Origin: Cricetomys ansorgei
Taxonomy: Eukaryota; Chordata; Mammalia; Rodentia; Nesomyidae
Assembly: GCA_026225945.1 (NCBI GenBank)
Contig: JAMJFZ010002500.1
Coordinates: 1,792,501 to 1,856,500, forward strand
DNA: 64,000 bases
Reading direction: 5' to 3'
Shown: positions 34,235 to 46,685 of the stretch, in pieces
How positions within the stretch are numbered: position 1 is the stretch's first letter
Layout of the letters: every line of letters begins with the position of its first letter
Made by a program: the position numbers and the translations under genes
Notes under the pieces: generated by a model
Seen by the model: only the letters and a program-made list of their open reading frames with translations
Told to the model about the DNA's origin: nothing
The model's database searches: none

Positions 34235-34695
34235 ATGTTGGACACTAGATGTAGGTGTAGATTCAGGGCAAAAGGCAGTTGTTCTTTGCTAATTCAATCC
34301 CTGATCCTTAGACAGTTTCAGCCTTTGTACAATCTAATCTTCAAACCTAAACCTAGAATGTTTCAACCTCTAAGACTTACTGCTGACCAAACTCACTCTC
34401 CTGTTCTCTCAATCTCTACTGCTTCTGTCTTAACTCTGAACTGACTGTGAACTGAAAACCGTGACCTACTTCTGGACTGATTGCTTCCTTTTACATCCTG
34501 AAAGCTGGGATTAAAGCTGTGTGCCACCATTGCCTTTTGAGTTGGGCTACTTAAAGGCATGTGTTGTATTCCAGCCAGCTCACACAAACCTTGAATGTGA
34601 TCCTTTCCCAGAAAAGCCATGTTGCTGAATTAAAAGATCAACTGATTCCTCCATCTCTTCCCCTTTCTGTTTTCCAGATGTCTCTGCCTGGTTGT
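34235..34695 (+). repeat. Copy A of an unnamed interspersed repeat
   Basis: Both ends match 45690-46345. Left end: 'gtagattcaggg' and 'tgctaattcaatccctgatc' against 'atagattcaggt' and 'tgtctaattcaattgctagt'. Right end: 'tcccagaaaagccatgttgc' against 'tcccagagcagccatgctga'. The interior is rich in CTGACT/CTGAACT words and contains one B1-3'-end-like unit at 34502-34537. I cannot name the family; a low-copy LTR element is one possibility. Confidence 0.45.
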
Positions 34696-35795
34696 CATGG
34701 ACATATCTGTGGTACAGTATTGACAATTAAGTTGAAGTACATGCTACAAATGTGTTCTCTGCATTTCACGAAGTCTCTGGGATTTTTATTGTGGTTTGTG
34801 ATCCGTCTCCACTGTGTATGAAAGAGATCTGCAGAATGCAGCAAGACTTGTTTTTGTTGTTCTGTTTTAATGTTGGTTGTTCTTTCCAGTGGTTACTTGA
34901 AAGGCTCACAGTGTAAAGGGAAAAACTTGAGTTTTGGAGTAGAGAACTCACATATTCCATCATTGGAATCATTTACTAAAAGTATTTCTCAAGGCATTAC
35001 TTTGTCACTAACTCCAAAGTATTACACTGAATGTTATGCACCTTGAAGCACATATTCAGAAAACACATGTGTCAGAAAAACACATCAAATGCTAAAGAAG
35101 GGAAACCATGTAGGATGATACAGTGTTCAGTGAAAAAGGGCGATGTTGTGTGCTGAGAGAAAGCCTCTCCTTTCACTGCACAGCTGTACAACTGTGCTGA
35201 AATTGTCTTATGAGCGACAAGGCACTTGTGGACAGGGTCTGGTCTGGGGGGAGCTTTTTGGGGGGTCCAACAACATTCTTTCCCTGTGGAAGTCCAGACA
35301 GTAAATATTTAAAGCTTAGCATCTCATATGGTCTCAGTCTGAACTGTTTGGCCCTGCAACTGGAGTACAGAAAGAGCTACAGACACTACACAAAGGAACC
35401 GGGGTGGCGGTATACAGCAGAACCTAGCGTGCAAAGCCAGGCAGTGGTGAGGAAATCAGATTTGGTTCCTTGGTTTGCTCTTGCCTGAGGGGTGGGGGAA
35501 GCCTGAAAGTGTGGTCAGTTGAAAAGCCAAACCTGGTTTTAGGTTTTGAATTCTTAGAAGAAAGGAAGGGAGAGTGGCGAGAGGGTCTGCGTCAGATGAA
35601 TGTGACAGGGTATGAGGTTGGAATCAGAAGGAAGAATTATATCTGACATTCAATTGCTTGTGAAACCAACTGAAGGTTTTGACCTGAGGTATATGCGGAA
35701 CATTTTTCATAGCTTGAGAAAGATATGTCAAGACATAGAAATACGTAGGTCAAGGAGATTTAGGAGGACAAAGTCATTCAAATATTCAGAATGAG
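34696..35795. other. Unassigned, no gene seen
   Basis: A 92-codon plus frame (35210-35488) lies in a slightly GC-richer block. It has no motif I recognise. Confidence 0.45.
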
Positions 35796-35945
35796 CCACA
35801 CAGTGGTGGCATATGCTTTTAATCCCAGCACCGAAGGAAGAGAGGTAGGCAGATCTCTGTGAGTTCAAGGCCAGCATGGTCCACAAAGTGAATTACAGGA
35901 CAGTCAGAGTTACAGCAGAGAAATCCTGTCTGGAAAAAAAATCAG
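35796..35945 (+). repeat. B1 SINE
   Basis: Sense B1: 'cacacagtggtggcatatgc', 'ttttaatcccagcacc', 'cagatctctgtgagttcaag', 'gtctggaaaaaaaa' tail. Confidence 0.92.
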
Positions 35946-35947
35946 AA

Positions 35948-36100
35948 TGGAGCCTGGTGTAATAGCTCACACATGCAAATCGGGACTCAGGAGACTGAGA
36001 CAGGAGAATTGCTATGAGTTCATGGTCTACATATGGAGTTCTAAGTCCACTTAGGCTAAAGAGTGAGACCCAGTTTCAAAAAAGTGAAAATAAAAACATT
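35948..36100 (+). repeat. Older B1/proto-B1
   Basis: 'gcctggtgtaatagctcaca', 'aggagactgagacaggagaa', 'tgagacccagtttcaaaaaa' match an old B1 form. It lies in tandem behind the younger B1. Confidence 0.68.
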
Positions 36101-38327
36101 CAAAATAATGACAATAGTGTTAACGGGATCTTGTAGAATAGGAGCCAATACCTAGTCTGCATCCCTCCTTGGCCAGGAGGCTAGATTACACTGTGGCTAG
36201 ATTGCAGTGGACAGATTGGGAATATGGCTTCTGTTCTTGCTTCTTCCCTTTCTTCTTCATGCCTTGTATATTTGTGATTTCACAACAACTTTAAAATTAA
36301 ATCCTAAAATTATACCAGTGTTTCCTACTGAATGATTTATTCTCGTTTCTTCCACATTTTTAACTAATGTGAGTATCAATCTTGGAGCAGTAGCCCATTA
36401 TTTTAGAAAATATTCCTGTGTCAAATTAACCACTGCCTAGCTAGCTGCATAGTGTCAAATAGGCTCCTTTCAAACCTGTAAGACAGAGTCATTCGCTTGT
36501 AATGTAAGGCCTGTGTACTAGATTACCCCATATCTCATGCCCACTGATTCACAGCAGGGCCCAGCTGAAGATCAGTACCAGAATTTAGAGGTTGAATGAT
36601 AAAAGAGGCAAAAGCAGAAGTCTAGTAAGGAAGACTAGAAGCAGAGAGAGAAGGATGTTTGTAGAAAAAATCCACAGCTTCCTTTAGAAACCACATTATC
36701 TGCAAAAAAGAAAAAAAAAGTTTTTATTTTTTAAAGCTCCTTGTTAAACAGATGTTATAATTATTGGTCAATAAAATTTTTCCATATCATTATAACTACC
36801 TGATTTATATTCTGCATATTCCTGTCCCTGAGTGCACATTTCATTAGAAGTGAGTCCTAAGGGAAAGCGTCTGAAAGGCCTTAACATAACACCTTACAGC
36901 AGACAGCCCACTGATCTATATACCTGATTCTCAAAACGATGCTTGTTCTTATCTCTTGGCTCCATGAGCTACCAGTGAGTAACCAGAACTCAGTGAGCTT
37001 CATTGCAAAAATAACTGAAAGTAATCAGGATGATTCAAAATAAAAAAGGAATAGAGTTATTAAAAGAGAGATTTGGGACTATTACACTGAAGAAGGATTA
37101 ACCACAGGTTTATGTTCGTTTCTCAGAAACAAGAGGTATTGGACCACTTTTGTGCATGATGGGCACTTTGCAGGCAAAGTTTGTGTGTGCGAGTGAAGTT
37201 GATGTTAAGAGTAAACCAGTTTTCCTATGGGAATGAATAAAAATTAATTCTCTTAAACACTGGAAGCTACATTTTTCTATGACTATTTTATTCCTTAAGA
37301 ATTAGTTGGTAATCCATATATTAAAAGTCTGTGAGTGACTAAGTAAATATAGATACACCTATGAAGGAATATTTTGCATACATTAAATACACTTAGAAAA
37401 TATTAAATACTATTAAATACTATTAAATACTATTAAAAATAGTATTAAAAATCTTTGGGTGTGTTAACAGAACAATAGTTTTGTGACCTTTATAACTACG
37501 TCAATACCACTCAAAAAATCATATAAATGTACTTAACAATGTCCACATAGATTTTAATAATCCCTGTCTTATTTCTTATATGTTTTGTTTCATGCTAATT
37601 TTTCTAGTGTAAAACCTCATTGTTTGGTTTTCTCAGACCCGATAGAATAGAAAGGATTTTCTTCTTTATTCAAAAGATAAAGTAGTACAAGGCCAATAGA
37701 TGCCATGAGAAGAGAAAAATACAAGAACAACTGCAAACAAAATGTAACGATTAAAAAACCTCTGTACATTAAATTAATTTAATACTCAGGGCAAAAGAAA
37801 GCTTTAGCTTTTTTCAATTTGTTCTATCTTATTTACCTTTACATATCTTTCTGCTGCTCTTTAGTCATACCCTTGAGTGCTACTTATTATTTATGATTTC
37901 AGTCCTTTGCTTTTCTCTCTCAGAGATGTCACTCAGTCTCAATGCATAATCTGCTTTTCTCACCCATGTTTCCAACTTCCTCTTGAGTATTTCCACTTAA
38001 AGTCTTAATCTCCTAAACTCAAGTTCACAGCAAAACCTACTTTTATTTCATACCTAGATGAATCACCTTGTGCTTTTTGCCCTCAAGACGATGAGTGATC
38101 AATCATTCCTCCTGCTTCCTCCTACTCCATTTTTAATACAAGCAGAAATCTGACTTAATTTTTACAATAACATTTACTGGAGCCCCCTCTTATCCCAAAG
38201 AGGTAGGTTTTAGTCCAAAATCCCATGCAATCCCAAACTCTGTTCAGATAAATATTTTTCCTACACTCACTCCTCATTCACTCACCCATTCACTCACTTG
38301 CTCACTCACACATGTGTGGGTGTGCGT

Positions 38328-38371
<44 letters not shown>

Positions 38372-39289
38372 ACATCACATGAGTTGATGTCTTTCCCATA
38401 TTAATTATACATTTGTGATTTCTGTGACTGCAAGTTTTCACTCCAACGTGCAAGAGTAACACCAGCATGGATTTCTTCGCTTCTTCACAATTTCACAGTT
38501 AGAAGACTCATTTTTACTGCAAACCTTAACAACTTCAGCTAGCATATTTTCCATTTCTTATTTAGGAACTTCCATCTCTTTACTTAAATAAATCTCTATG
38601 ATGTCTCTGTGGCATATTTGAATTGGCAGCATAGAATTTGTGTGTGTGTGTGTGTGTGTGTGTGTTTGAGGCCATTATGGAGTAAACAAAGGTTATTTAA
38701 GCATGAAGACTGCAGTATATCCACAGTGGACTTGAGAGTGTAGCTAAATACTAAATGACTAATGATAGACAGGGCCAAAGCACGGAGACACTGGACAAGG
38801 AGGTGACTTAAGTCATAGGCATGATAGGTGAGAACAAGAGTTCACCAACTCACTCAAAATAGATTATAAGGTAAAGCATACAGATTATTTTAGAATCTTC
38901 CAATCAATATCCTAGAATTGTAGTCTCTCATGGCTGCTGACATTTGTATGAATGGAAATACATTCTAAATGCAGTGTGTAGTCTTCGTGTGAGGTTGGTA
39001 GCGAATCCAGAGATTTGCTAAGGTCAGAGGCCCACTCAGGAACCATTTACTTGGGCAAACTTCAGGGAAGGAATTGTACAGGGAGAAAGGATAAATGGAA
39101 GAGTTGGAGAAACACTGCTTTCTCTTTCCAATTTTGGTGTCTAGAAGAGGACTGCAGGATAACTAAGCATCCCTAGGGCTCTGTTAGAATAAGCACATAC
39201 ATCTCTGCTCATGTGTAGTGGACAGTAATTAACCTCAGGGATGCTAGATCCCTCTTTTGAGAAGACTGAATAGACAACAGAACCCAGGA
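36101..39289. other. Unassigned 3.2 kb with three small tandem repeats
   Basis: No gene or named repeat. It holds a decamer repeat TATTAAATAC at 37401-37440, a (CA)n at 38330-38374 and a (TG)n at 38638-38665. The short open frames at 38274-38778 arise from the dinucleotide runs. Confidence 0.5.
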
Positions 39290-40400
39290 ACAAAATTACT
39301 TGTGGCTAAAATTCCTAGAAATGAGTGAATCAAAGAAAGATAAAACTAGTCAATACCAAAGGTACAAAGAGAAGGGAATCTTAGGATAGACACCATATCC
39401 TGAATAAGATCAGATATGCATAGCTGATTTTGATGTAGCTGCACAGGCAATTTAGTTGAGAATAAGATGATGTATCAACAGGGTATTTGACAAGTAGATA
39501 TTTGTATGTAGAAAACAAAATGTACCCGAAATCAATATTTAAATTGTAATCTATGAATTGTTTACTATAAAGTCTTTCAACACTGGAATTTGAGAGTTTT
39601 CAGAAATAACAACAAAAGTGCAACCAGAAGGGGAAAAATTGACACTCCATCAAAATTGAAACTTTCGTTTTGTGAAAGCAATTATAAAGAGAATAAAAAA
39701 ACTATAAATAGATTGAGATAAAATATTTTTAAATAACATATTTGACAGTATACAAAATATGTAAAGGATTCTCAAAATTCAAAAGTGGAAAGACAATCCA
39801 GTAAAGATGATCAAACATTTGAATAGATACTCCACTTAAGAAAGAAAAAGAGCAAATAAAAACGCCTTTTGATGTTATCATCCTTTTAGAGAAAGGATAT
39901 ATCAGAAAGACTAACATAAAAATACATGGGAAATAGCAGCTACAAGCAATTGTGCAAAGAAAGTAGAATTCTCATATTTCCATATACAAATGGTGGTATC
40001 CAGTCTGGAAAACAGTAGGTACTTTCCTATGAAATTAAATCCGTGCTCTGCATTTGACTTAACTATCTTATTCCCTACTATTTACTCAGATGGATTGAAA
40101 CTTATGTCTACAAAATCTCTGGAAAATTGCTTATAGCAGCTGTCTTCAAAACTGCTCCCAAATGCAGACAATACATATGTCCTTCAATGTATTAATAGAC
40201 AAACACAGAGTTACAGTCATAAAAAGAATGTCATTGGGTATTTAAGATGAACAAATGATTGATGTGTTCAGCAGATTGTGTATTTCTAGTTTTAAACTGG
40301 GTGTAATAAGTGAGTTTTTAAGAGTAGCATGTTCTGTATTCCACTTATGGTATTTCTGAGAAGATATACCTAAGAGTAGGGTAGCTATGACTGACCACTA
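39290..40400 (+). repeat. Old L1 ORF2 C-terminal/3' region, sense
   Basis: Ordered blocks of old mammalian L1 are visible: 'ctccatcaaaattgaaactt', 'cagtctggaaaacagtaggt', 'gatggattgaaacttatgtc', 'cttatagcagctgtcttcaa', 'atatgtccttcaatgtatta'. Stops are frequent in all frames. An ancient, dead copy. Confidence 0.68.
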
Positions 40401-41159
40401 TCCCCTTAGTGTCCTTAAAAGTCTCCTGGGATTAGTAGAAAGGCACATTTCCCACACACCCTCTAGGCAGCCCAATGAGAGATGCATCTCCCACCCTTAT
40501 CCAGGCATAGTGAGACACCTCAATGGAAACTGAATAGTATACTTGGATCTCTGCCTACCTCAACCAAGGAGGAGGCATCTCCTGTGTCTTAAAACATCAG
40601 AAAGAAAATCTGCTTAAACCAGAATACATAAACCTGACTCACAACATAATACAATATACCCCTATTTCAATGAAACATAATATGCTTGGTCCAGAACCAG
40701 GGTGCATTCACAGTGAACGATGAAAGCCTGAGTTGGTGCCAATTTCAAGAAGGCACACACATGAGAAACAGCCCACAGAGGTTTGAAGCAGGCACAACTC
40801 TGAGGTTCTTGAGCAGCTGTGAGCATGCTTGACATGAATGAAGGAAGAAGGGAGTCAGGAGAAGACCAGAAGAGAGAGAGCAGATTCATATGGGCAGTCT
40901 AGAACTTAAAAATCGTCACTGTATAATATAGGAAGGAGGGGACAGAGATAAAAATTGGTGATTGAAGGAAAGGAACTTGGAAAATAAATAGTTTAGAAAA
41001 ACGTGAAGAACTGAAAATATATATAATATAAATGTATCCCATTTAGGTTAAGAAGATACTCAGTGCAAAAAAAAAAAAAAAGATGATCCATCTTAGTGAA
41101 TAGTCCCTGGAAACTAGAAATTTGCTGGCAAAGGAAGAGACTTAAATATGTCTCATTTC
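40401..41159. other. Unassigned, no gene seen
   Basis: No recognised element. A-run at 41067-41081. Confidence 0.4.
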
Positions 41160-41544
41160 TTAAAAATTGAATCATAATAAACCTCAGGTACAAATATAAG
41201 ACATACAACTACAAACTCTTAGAGAAAATATGAAAATTCTAGAAAGAATTCTTTAAATGAACAATGAAAATACAATTCATACAGGGAAGATGATAAATTG
41301 GATTTTAGCAAAATAAAGTCTTGACTTCATGGAAAACCCTGTTAAGTGGATGAAAAGACCATGTTAGGCTGTGAGAAGACACTCACACACCATAGATTTG
41401 AGGACTATCATCTAGACTGTATAAAAGACTCTCAGAAGATCAGCACCATGAAGTACACCTCTAATCACAGGTAGTAAGAGGCAAAAGTTGGAAGATTGGG
41501 AGTTCAAGGACAGCAATGATTATGTGAGATGTATCAAAAATGGT

Positions 41545-41551
<7 letters not shown>

Positions 41552-41609
<58 letters not shown>
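41552..41609. repeat. (GA)n microsatellite
   Basis: A pure GA run of about 29 units directly behind an old B1-like unit, so a SINE tail is the likely seed. Confidence 0.95.
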
Positions 41610-41610
<1 letters not shown>

Positions 41611-41746
41611 CTCTAGAACTTAAAAATAAAAAACTCAGATTAGCATCAGTCTTGAATACCTAAATAAACACTTCAAGAAAGAGTATATTCTTAAGGCAGA
41701 TAAATAAAGGAAAGGTTATTGAATTTTGATTGTATTAGAAAAATGA

Positions 41747-41900
41747 AGCTGGGCAGTGGTGGCTCATGCCTTTAATCACTCAGGAAGTAGAGGCAGGTAG
41801 ATCTCTGTGAGTTCAAGGCCAGCATGGTCTACAGAGTAAGTTCTAGGACAGCCAGGACAACAACAGAGAAACCCTGTCTCAGAAAACAAAAAGAAAAAGA
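41747..41900 (+). repeat. B1 SINE
   Basis: Sense B1: 'gctgggcagtggtggctcat', 'agatctctgtgagttcaagg', 'caacaacagagaaaccctgt', A-rich tail. Inserted in the old L1. Confidence 0.94.
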
Positions 41901-42810
41901 AAAATGGGAAAAGATCATGATACCGTGATACTGATCACAATAGGAAACATTGCAACACCAAGTGCCAATGAAGAGCTGGGAAGGCTGGGCCAGTATACAC
42001 TGGTGAAGACAATGTAAAATTGCAGAGCCACCTTGAGAAAAAAAAAAAAAACTTTTCATGGTTTATTGAAAACTAAAAGTACAATCACTATATGGCCTAG
42101 CACTTTCACTTTCATTGCATTTGTAGCAAATAATCAAAGACATTTCTTTTTAAAATATGTATATGAATTATGTAATATCTTCATCCATTATGACTCAAAA
42201 CTAGGATCAATTTATGTGCTCTCCAATGAGTGGGACAACCTCTGGCATATCCATAACATAGAACACTATTCAGCAATTAAAAGGAACACACTGTTGGCTC
42301 AGACTGCAAGTATATTAATCTTTATAGAATTATACTAAAAGTCATTAAAGGCTTTTGATTTTATATTTTGCTTTTATAAGATTTTAAAATATATAAGTAT
42401 AGAAAATGAGAAGATGCGAACACTTGTCATGCATTAAAAGGGTACAGATGGGAAGAAACAGGATGTGACTTAAAATGTTGAACATAAAGGACCCTTGTGG
42501 GGATAGGTATGTTTTACAGTTGACTAAATAAATGTCAAGATTCTGGTTGAGATACCACACAATAGTTTTCTAGATGCTACTATGTGTGTGTGGGAAAGGT
42601 AAAGCTTACATAGGCTGTCTCTATAAGTCTCTGCATTATTTCTTACAAGAGCATTTGAAGCTGTGATCACCCCGAAAAAAAGTTTAAGAAAGGTGTGAGG
42701 AATACTATATCCCAACCTCAGATTTCCATACAAAGGTTTCTTAGGAAAAAAAGTGAGGTTAATAAAGTACAATTTTATAAAAAAAAAAAAAAGTGCAATT
42801 TGCAATTAAG

Positions 42811-43299
42811 CTAATAATTAGCTATAAGGTTATACTATTTTAACACCACCAAAGACTGATGTTTTTTCAAATGTTGAGGACAAAAGAATCCTTTTGTTTT
42901 CCTTTAGCTGAATTGCTTGATATGAAAAACTAATTATTTAGGGACGTCTCAAATGAACATGTAACTTTAGAAAGACATTTTACCAGTTAAGAATGCAATG
43001 AAGAATATTTTACCTATGTTCACTCAAAAACTCAGATCTACCACCTTTAATGTAAAAGGTTGATGTTTTTATTTATTTCTTTGTTCTACAGTTTGATATA
43101 CATATAGAAAATATTCATGTTCAGTATTGTGAAGCAGAATTAGTAAAAAATGTCATGCCTATTTTGTTAAAATATTTATTAATTCTATGATTCATCACCA
43201 GCTTACAAAAACATTTTAAAAATTAAAAGACAATGGATTTGTATTCTTTGCCAATGTTCCTGGTTGGTCCATAGAAGAGGTTTTTAAATCACTGTATTT
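42811..43299. other. Unassigned AT-rich sequence
   Basis: Lies between the sense L1 and the antisense L1. No element named. Confidence 0.4.
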
Positions 43300-43805
43300 A
43301 GCTCAATATTGTTAGGTTTTTAATTTTTACTGCTTTGTGTTTATGAAATAAGTTTTGTATTTTTAGTTAGCTATTTTCCTGAGTGCTTATTTTTAAACTT
43401 TCTCTTGGTCTTTCATATTTCTACTGTGACAAACTTTCTTTTATGACACTTTTTTTCTAAATATGATTTTTATAAATTCTTTATACAATCTTGTCACTAA
43501 TTTACTGTTTGTAGGTGTTTTGGCACCCTTATCCCCATTTGTGGTTTATCAAGGTTTTAAGAAGTATCTTTTGTTTTATAGACATTTAGAATTTAAATGA
43601 AATAAAAGTAATGAGCTGTCTCCTAAAAATATATTTTCTTGCCAAGTAGTCAGTACTGAATATCCAAACACCTAATTACTGTGCAATTACCATGATTTCC
43701 TAATACTGAATATTTCAACCAAGAAACAGAGAACACCCACCATTCTGTTTAAATCATGTTGGATTTTTTTTGCAGTTATGTACACTGATTTTATAGTAGT
43801 CTGAC

Positions 43806-43860
<55 letters not shown>

Positions 43861-43880
43861 CTATCATCTATCTCTCTATC

Positions 43881-43927
<47 letters not shown>

Positions 43928-44147
43928 ATCTATCTCTCTATCTATCTATCTATCTATCTATCATCTATCTCTCTATCTATCATCTATCTATCTATCATCT
44001 ATCTATCTATCATCTATCTATCTATCATCTATCTATCTATCTATCTATCTATCATCTATCTATCTCTCTATCTATCATCTATCTATCTATCTATCATCTA
44101 TCTATCATCTATCTATCTATCTATCATCTATCTATCTATCATCTATC

Positions 44148-44179
<32 letters not shown>

Positions 44180-44188
44180 CTCTATCTA

Positions 44189-44224
<36 letters not shown>

Positions 44225-44239
44225 ATCTATCTATCTATC

Positions 44240-44282
<43 letters not shown>

Positions 44283-44297
44283 ATCTATCTATCTATC

Positions 44298-44395
<98 letters not shown>

Positions 44396-44406
44396 ATCTA
44401 TCTATC

Positions 44407-44441
<35 letters not shown>

Positions 44442-44447
44442 ATCTAT
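43806..44447. repeat. (CTAT)n array, about 640 bp
   Basis: Tetranucleotide repeat broken many times by CATC (giving ATCATCTAT words) and a few CTCT variants. The interruptions recur at irregular spacing. It sits inside the antisense L1 body. Confidence 0.98.
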
Positions 44448-45034
44448 TTGTTGTTTCCAAACATAGTCTCAATAGGCAATCTAGGCTGATATAAATATCA
44501 GTGTTAATGTGACCTATATATCAGTGTTTTTTACAAAAGAATTTATCTGAACATTTTGGACTTCTATTTTATTATTTTGGTAGTTTTACAGATCTTTTTA
44601 AATTCAACTTCTACCTTTTTATTGCTAGTATCAGAAGCATCTGGCTTTGTGTTCTGGTCTTATATCCTGTGACATCATACTTGCTTGCTAGTTTTAGAAA
44701 TTCCTTGCAGGTGTGTTAAATAAGCAGCCATGTCAACCAGGAACAAAGCTTCCTGCCTGCCAGTATTCCTGTTTTCCTCCTTGCTTTACCTCACCACTGA
44801 AGACTCTCAGAATCACATTGCTGCTTTGATCATGATCTTAGAAAGGAAACACCCTATTTCTCAACATTAAATGTGGTTCTAGGTGAAGGCTTTAGATTTT
44901 TAAAAAAATCAAGTTGAGAAAGTTCCTTTCTCTTCTAGTTTGGTGAAAATTTGAATAATGATATTGGTTTAGTTAAAGGTTTCTCCTGTGTCAGTTGATC
45001 TGATCATATGACTTTTCTTCTCTTCATCTCTCTC

Positions 45035-45185
45035 TTTGTATTTGTTTATTGTAAGAGAGTCACATGCAGCCCAGGCTGGTCTTCAAGTCATACAGCAGAG
45101 GCTGATCTTGAACTTCTGGTCCAACTACCTCCTCCTTCCAAGTGCTGATAATGCAGGACCAGGATTCCATATGCAGGCTTTTGTT
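45035..45185 (-). repeat. Diverged B1 SINE
   Basis: 'gcccaggctggtcttcaagt', 'gctgatcttgaacttctggt' and 'ccttccaagtgctgataatg' follow antisense B1, with some duplication. Confidence 0.6.
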
Positions 45186-45194
45186 TTTTAAATT

Positions 45195-45322
45195 GTTGCT
45201 TTAAAAAAAAATAAAGTGGATTGTGACTGTGTGGCCTAGGTCGGCCTAGAACTCCAGATTCTCTTCCCTCTTCTTCCTGAGGGCTGAGATCAGAGATATG
45301 TGCCATCAGGTCTGGTTGAGGT
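45195..45322 (-). repeat. Diverged B1 SINE
   Basis: 'gtggcctaggtcggcctaga', 'actccagattctcttccctc', 'gatatgtgccatcaggtctg' follow antisense B1. In tandem with the previous copy. Confidence 0.55.
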
Positions 45323-45414
45323 TTCTTCTTTAAATATTGATTTTATGGATTATATTGACTAATTTTCAAATCATGAATGACTGTGAATGCCCAGAATAAA
45401 TTTTTGTGGCATAT

Positions 45415-45424
45415 ATGTGTGTGT

Positions 45425-45469
<45 letters not shown>

Positions 45470-45494
45470 CGCGTGCGTGTGTGCGCGCGCCCGC
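45415..45494. repeat. (TG)n with CG-rich end
   Basis: TG repeat that passes into GCGTGCGTG and then GCGCGCGC, a run of alternating purine-pyrimidine prone to Z-DNA. Long open frames across it are artefacts. Confidence 0.95.
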
Positions 45495-45689
45495 ATAATA
45501 TATTTTATTGAGTGTTTTGGTTAATATTTGTGACAGGTCTTGGTCTTTCATTTCAAAATGTCTGTTTGGGCTTGGATATTAGTGTAATATTAACCTCAGA
45601 ATTCATTAGAAAGTACCCTCACTGCTTTTACTTTCTATAAGAGACTACAGAGAAATGGTATTTTTTTTTTCCCTTAACAGTTTAGTAGA

Positions 45690-46345
45690 ATTTATTAGTT
45701 GTAGACATAGATTCAGGTTCAAAGATTATTTCTTCTTTTGTCTAATTCAATTGCTAGTCCTAGTCCTGGAGCCAGCTGAGTATTTCTGACCAAACGTTTC
45801 TAACTTTGGCAGACTGGCTGACTCCTGAAACTTCTTTGACTGACCTGCTCTGCTTGGCTTCAAACTGACACACTCTTCCTGTCTGATACTGACTTCTGCT
45901 CATCTGTCTCTGGGTCTCTCTGCCTTAGACTTCTCAGACTGCCCTCAGACTGCTACAACTGTGTTTCTCTGCCTCATACTGACTCTGACTGCTTGACTCT
46001 GAGCTAAGACCTGCTTTTATATCATGCGAGTTGGGCATGTCTTTACTCTGACTCATTCTGCCAACTCTTTCTCTGATTCACCACTTTACCTTTCCTTCTT
46101 CACTCTGATTCATCTCAGATATCTCTTCCTGTCTGACACTCACTCTTTCTGAGGTTTGGTTCTTGTATCACAAGTGCTGGAATTAAAGACATGCACCACC
46201 ACTGCCTTCTGAATATTGAGATTAAAGCTCTGTGCCACCACTGCTTTCTAATTACTGGGATTAAACATGTGTACTAATACTCCTTCCATCCCAGAGCAGC
46301 CATGCTGAGGGATTGAAAGGTTAAATATTCCTCTATACACCACAC
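45690..46345 (+). repeat. Copy B of an unnamed interspersed repeat
   Basis: Homologous at both ends to 34235-34695. The interior is expanded with CTGACT-type words. Near the right end (46170-46285) three successive units of about 40 bases each resemble the 3' end of antisense B1: 'agtgctggaattaaagacat', 'tattgagattaaagctctgt', 'ttactgggattaaacatgtg'. It splits the antisense L1 body. Confidence 0.45.
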
Positions 46346-46443
46346 ATGACCTGGTTTAAAAGTCTTAACTTCACTATCACTATGTAACTATTCCTCTATA
46401 ATCAGTGGAAATATCTGGGCCTGGTTCCATAATGTCTTTTTTC

Positions 46444-46685
46444 AGATTTATTTTATTTTATTTTTAGTTTAATTTAATTATATGTGTATAAGTGTTTTGT
46501 CTACATGTAAGTGTGAATACCTTGTGCATGCATAGTGCTCATGGAAGTCAGAAGGTGTTGGATCCTGTTACTGGAATCACAGTTAATTGTGAGCCATCAT
46601 TTATGTGCTGGGAATCAAACCCAGGTTTTTTTTTTTTCAAGAACAAAATATATCTTAACCACGGACTCATCCATTCCCCCTAGTA
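46444..46685 (-). repeat. B2/B3 SINE
   Basis: 'catgtaagtgtgaatacctt', 'tgctcatggaagtcagaagg', 'gtgctgggaatcaaacccag' and a worn right end near 46680 follow antisense B3/B2. Confidence 0.68.

Larger units (their letters stand above)
41160..42810 (+). repeat. Second old L1 ORF2/3' region, sense, with SINE insertions
   Basis: Ordered L1 blocks on both sides of the inserted SINEs: 'caaatataagacatacaact', 'ggattttagcaaaataaagt', then 'acaccaagtgccaatgaaga', 'catagaacactattcagcaa', and an A-rich end at 42779-42792. An old B1-like unit lies at 41440-41545 and a (GA)n at 41552-41609. Confidence 0.68.

Noticed and set aside
43806..44447. Array that could look like a CRISPR or satellite with spacers
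   Set aside because: It is a plain CTAT tetranucleotide repeat with CATC variants. There are no unique spacers, leader or cas genes, and the context is a mammalian L1.
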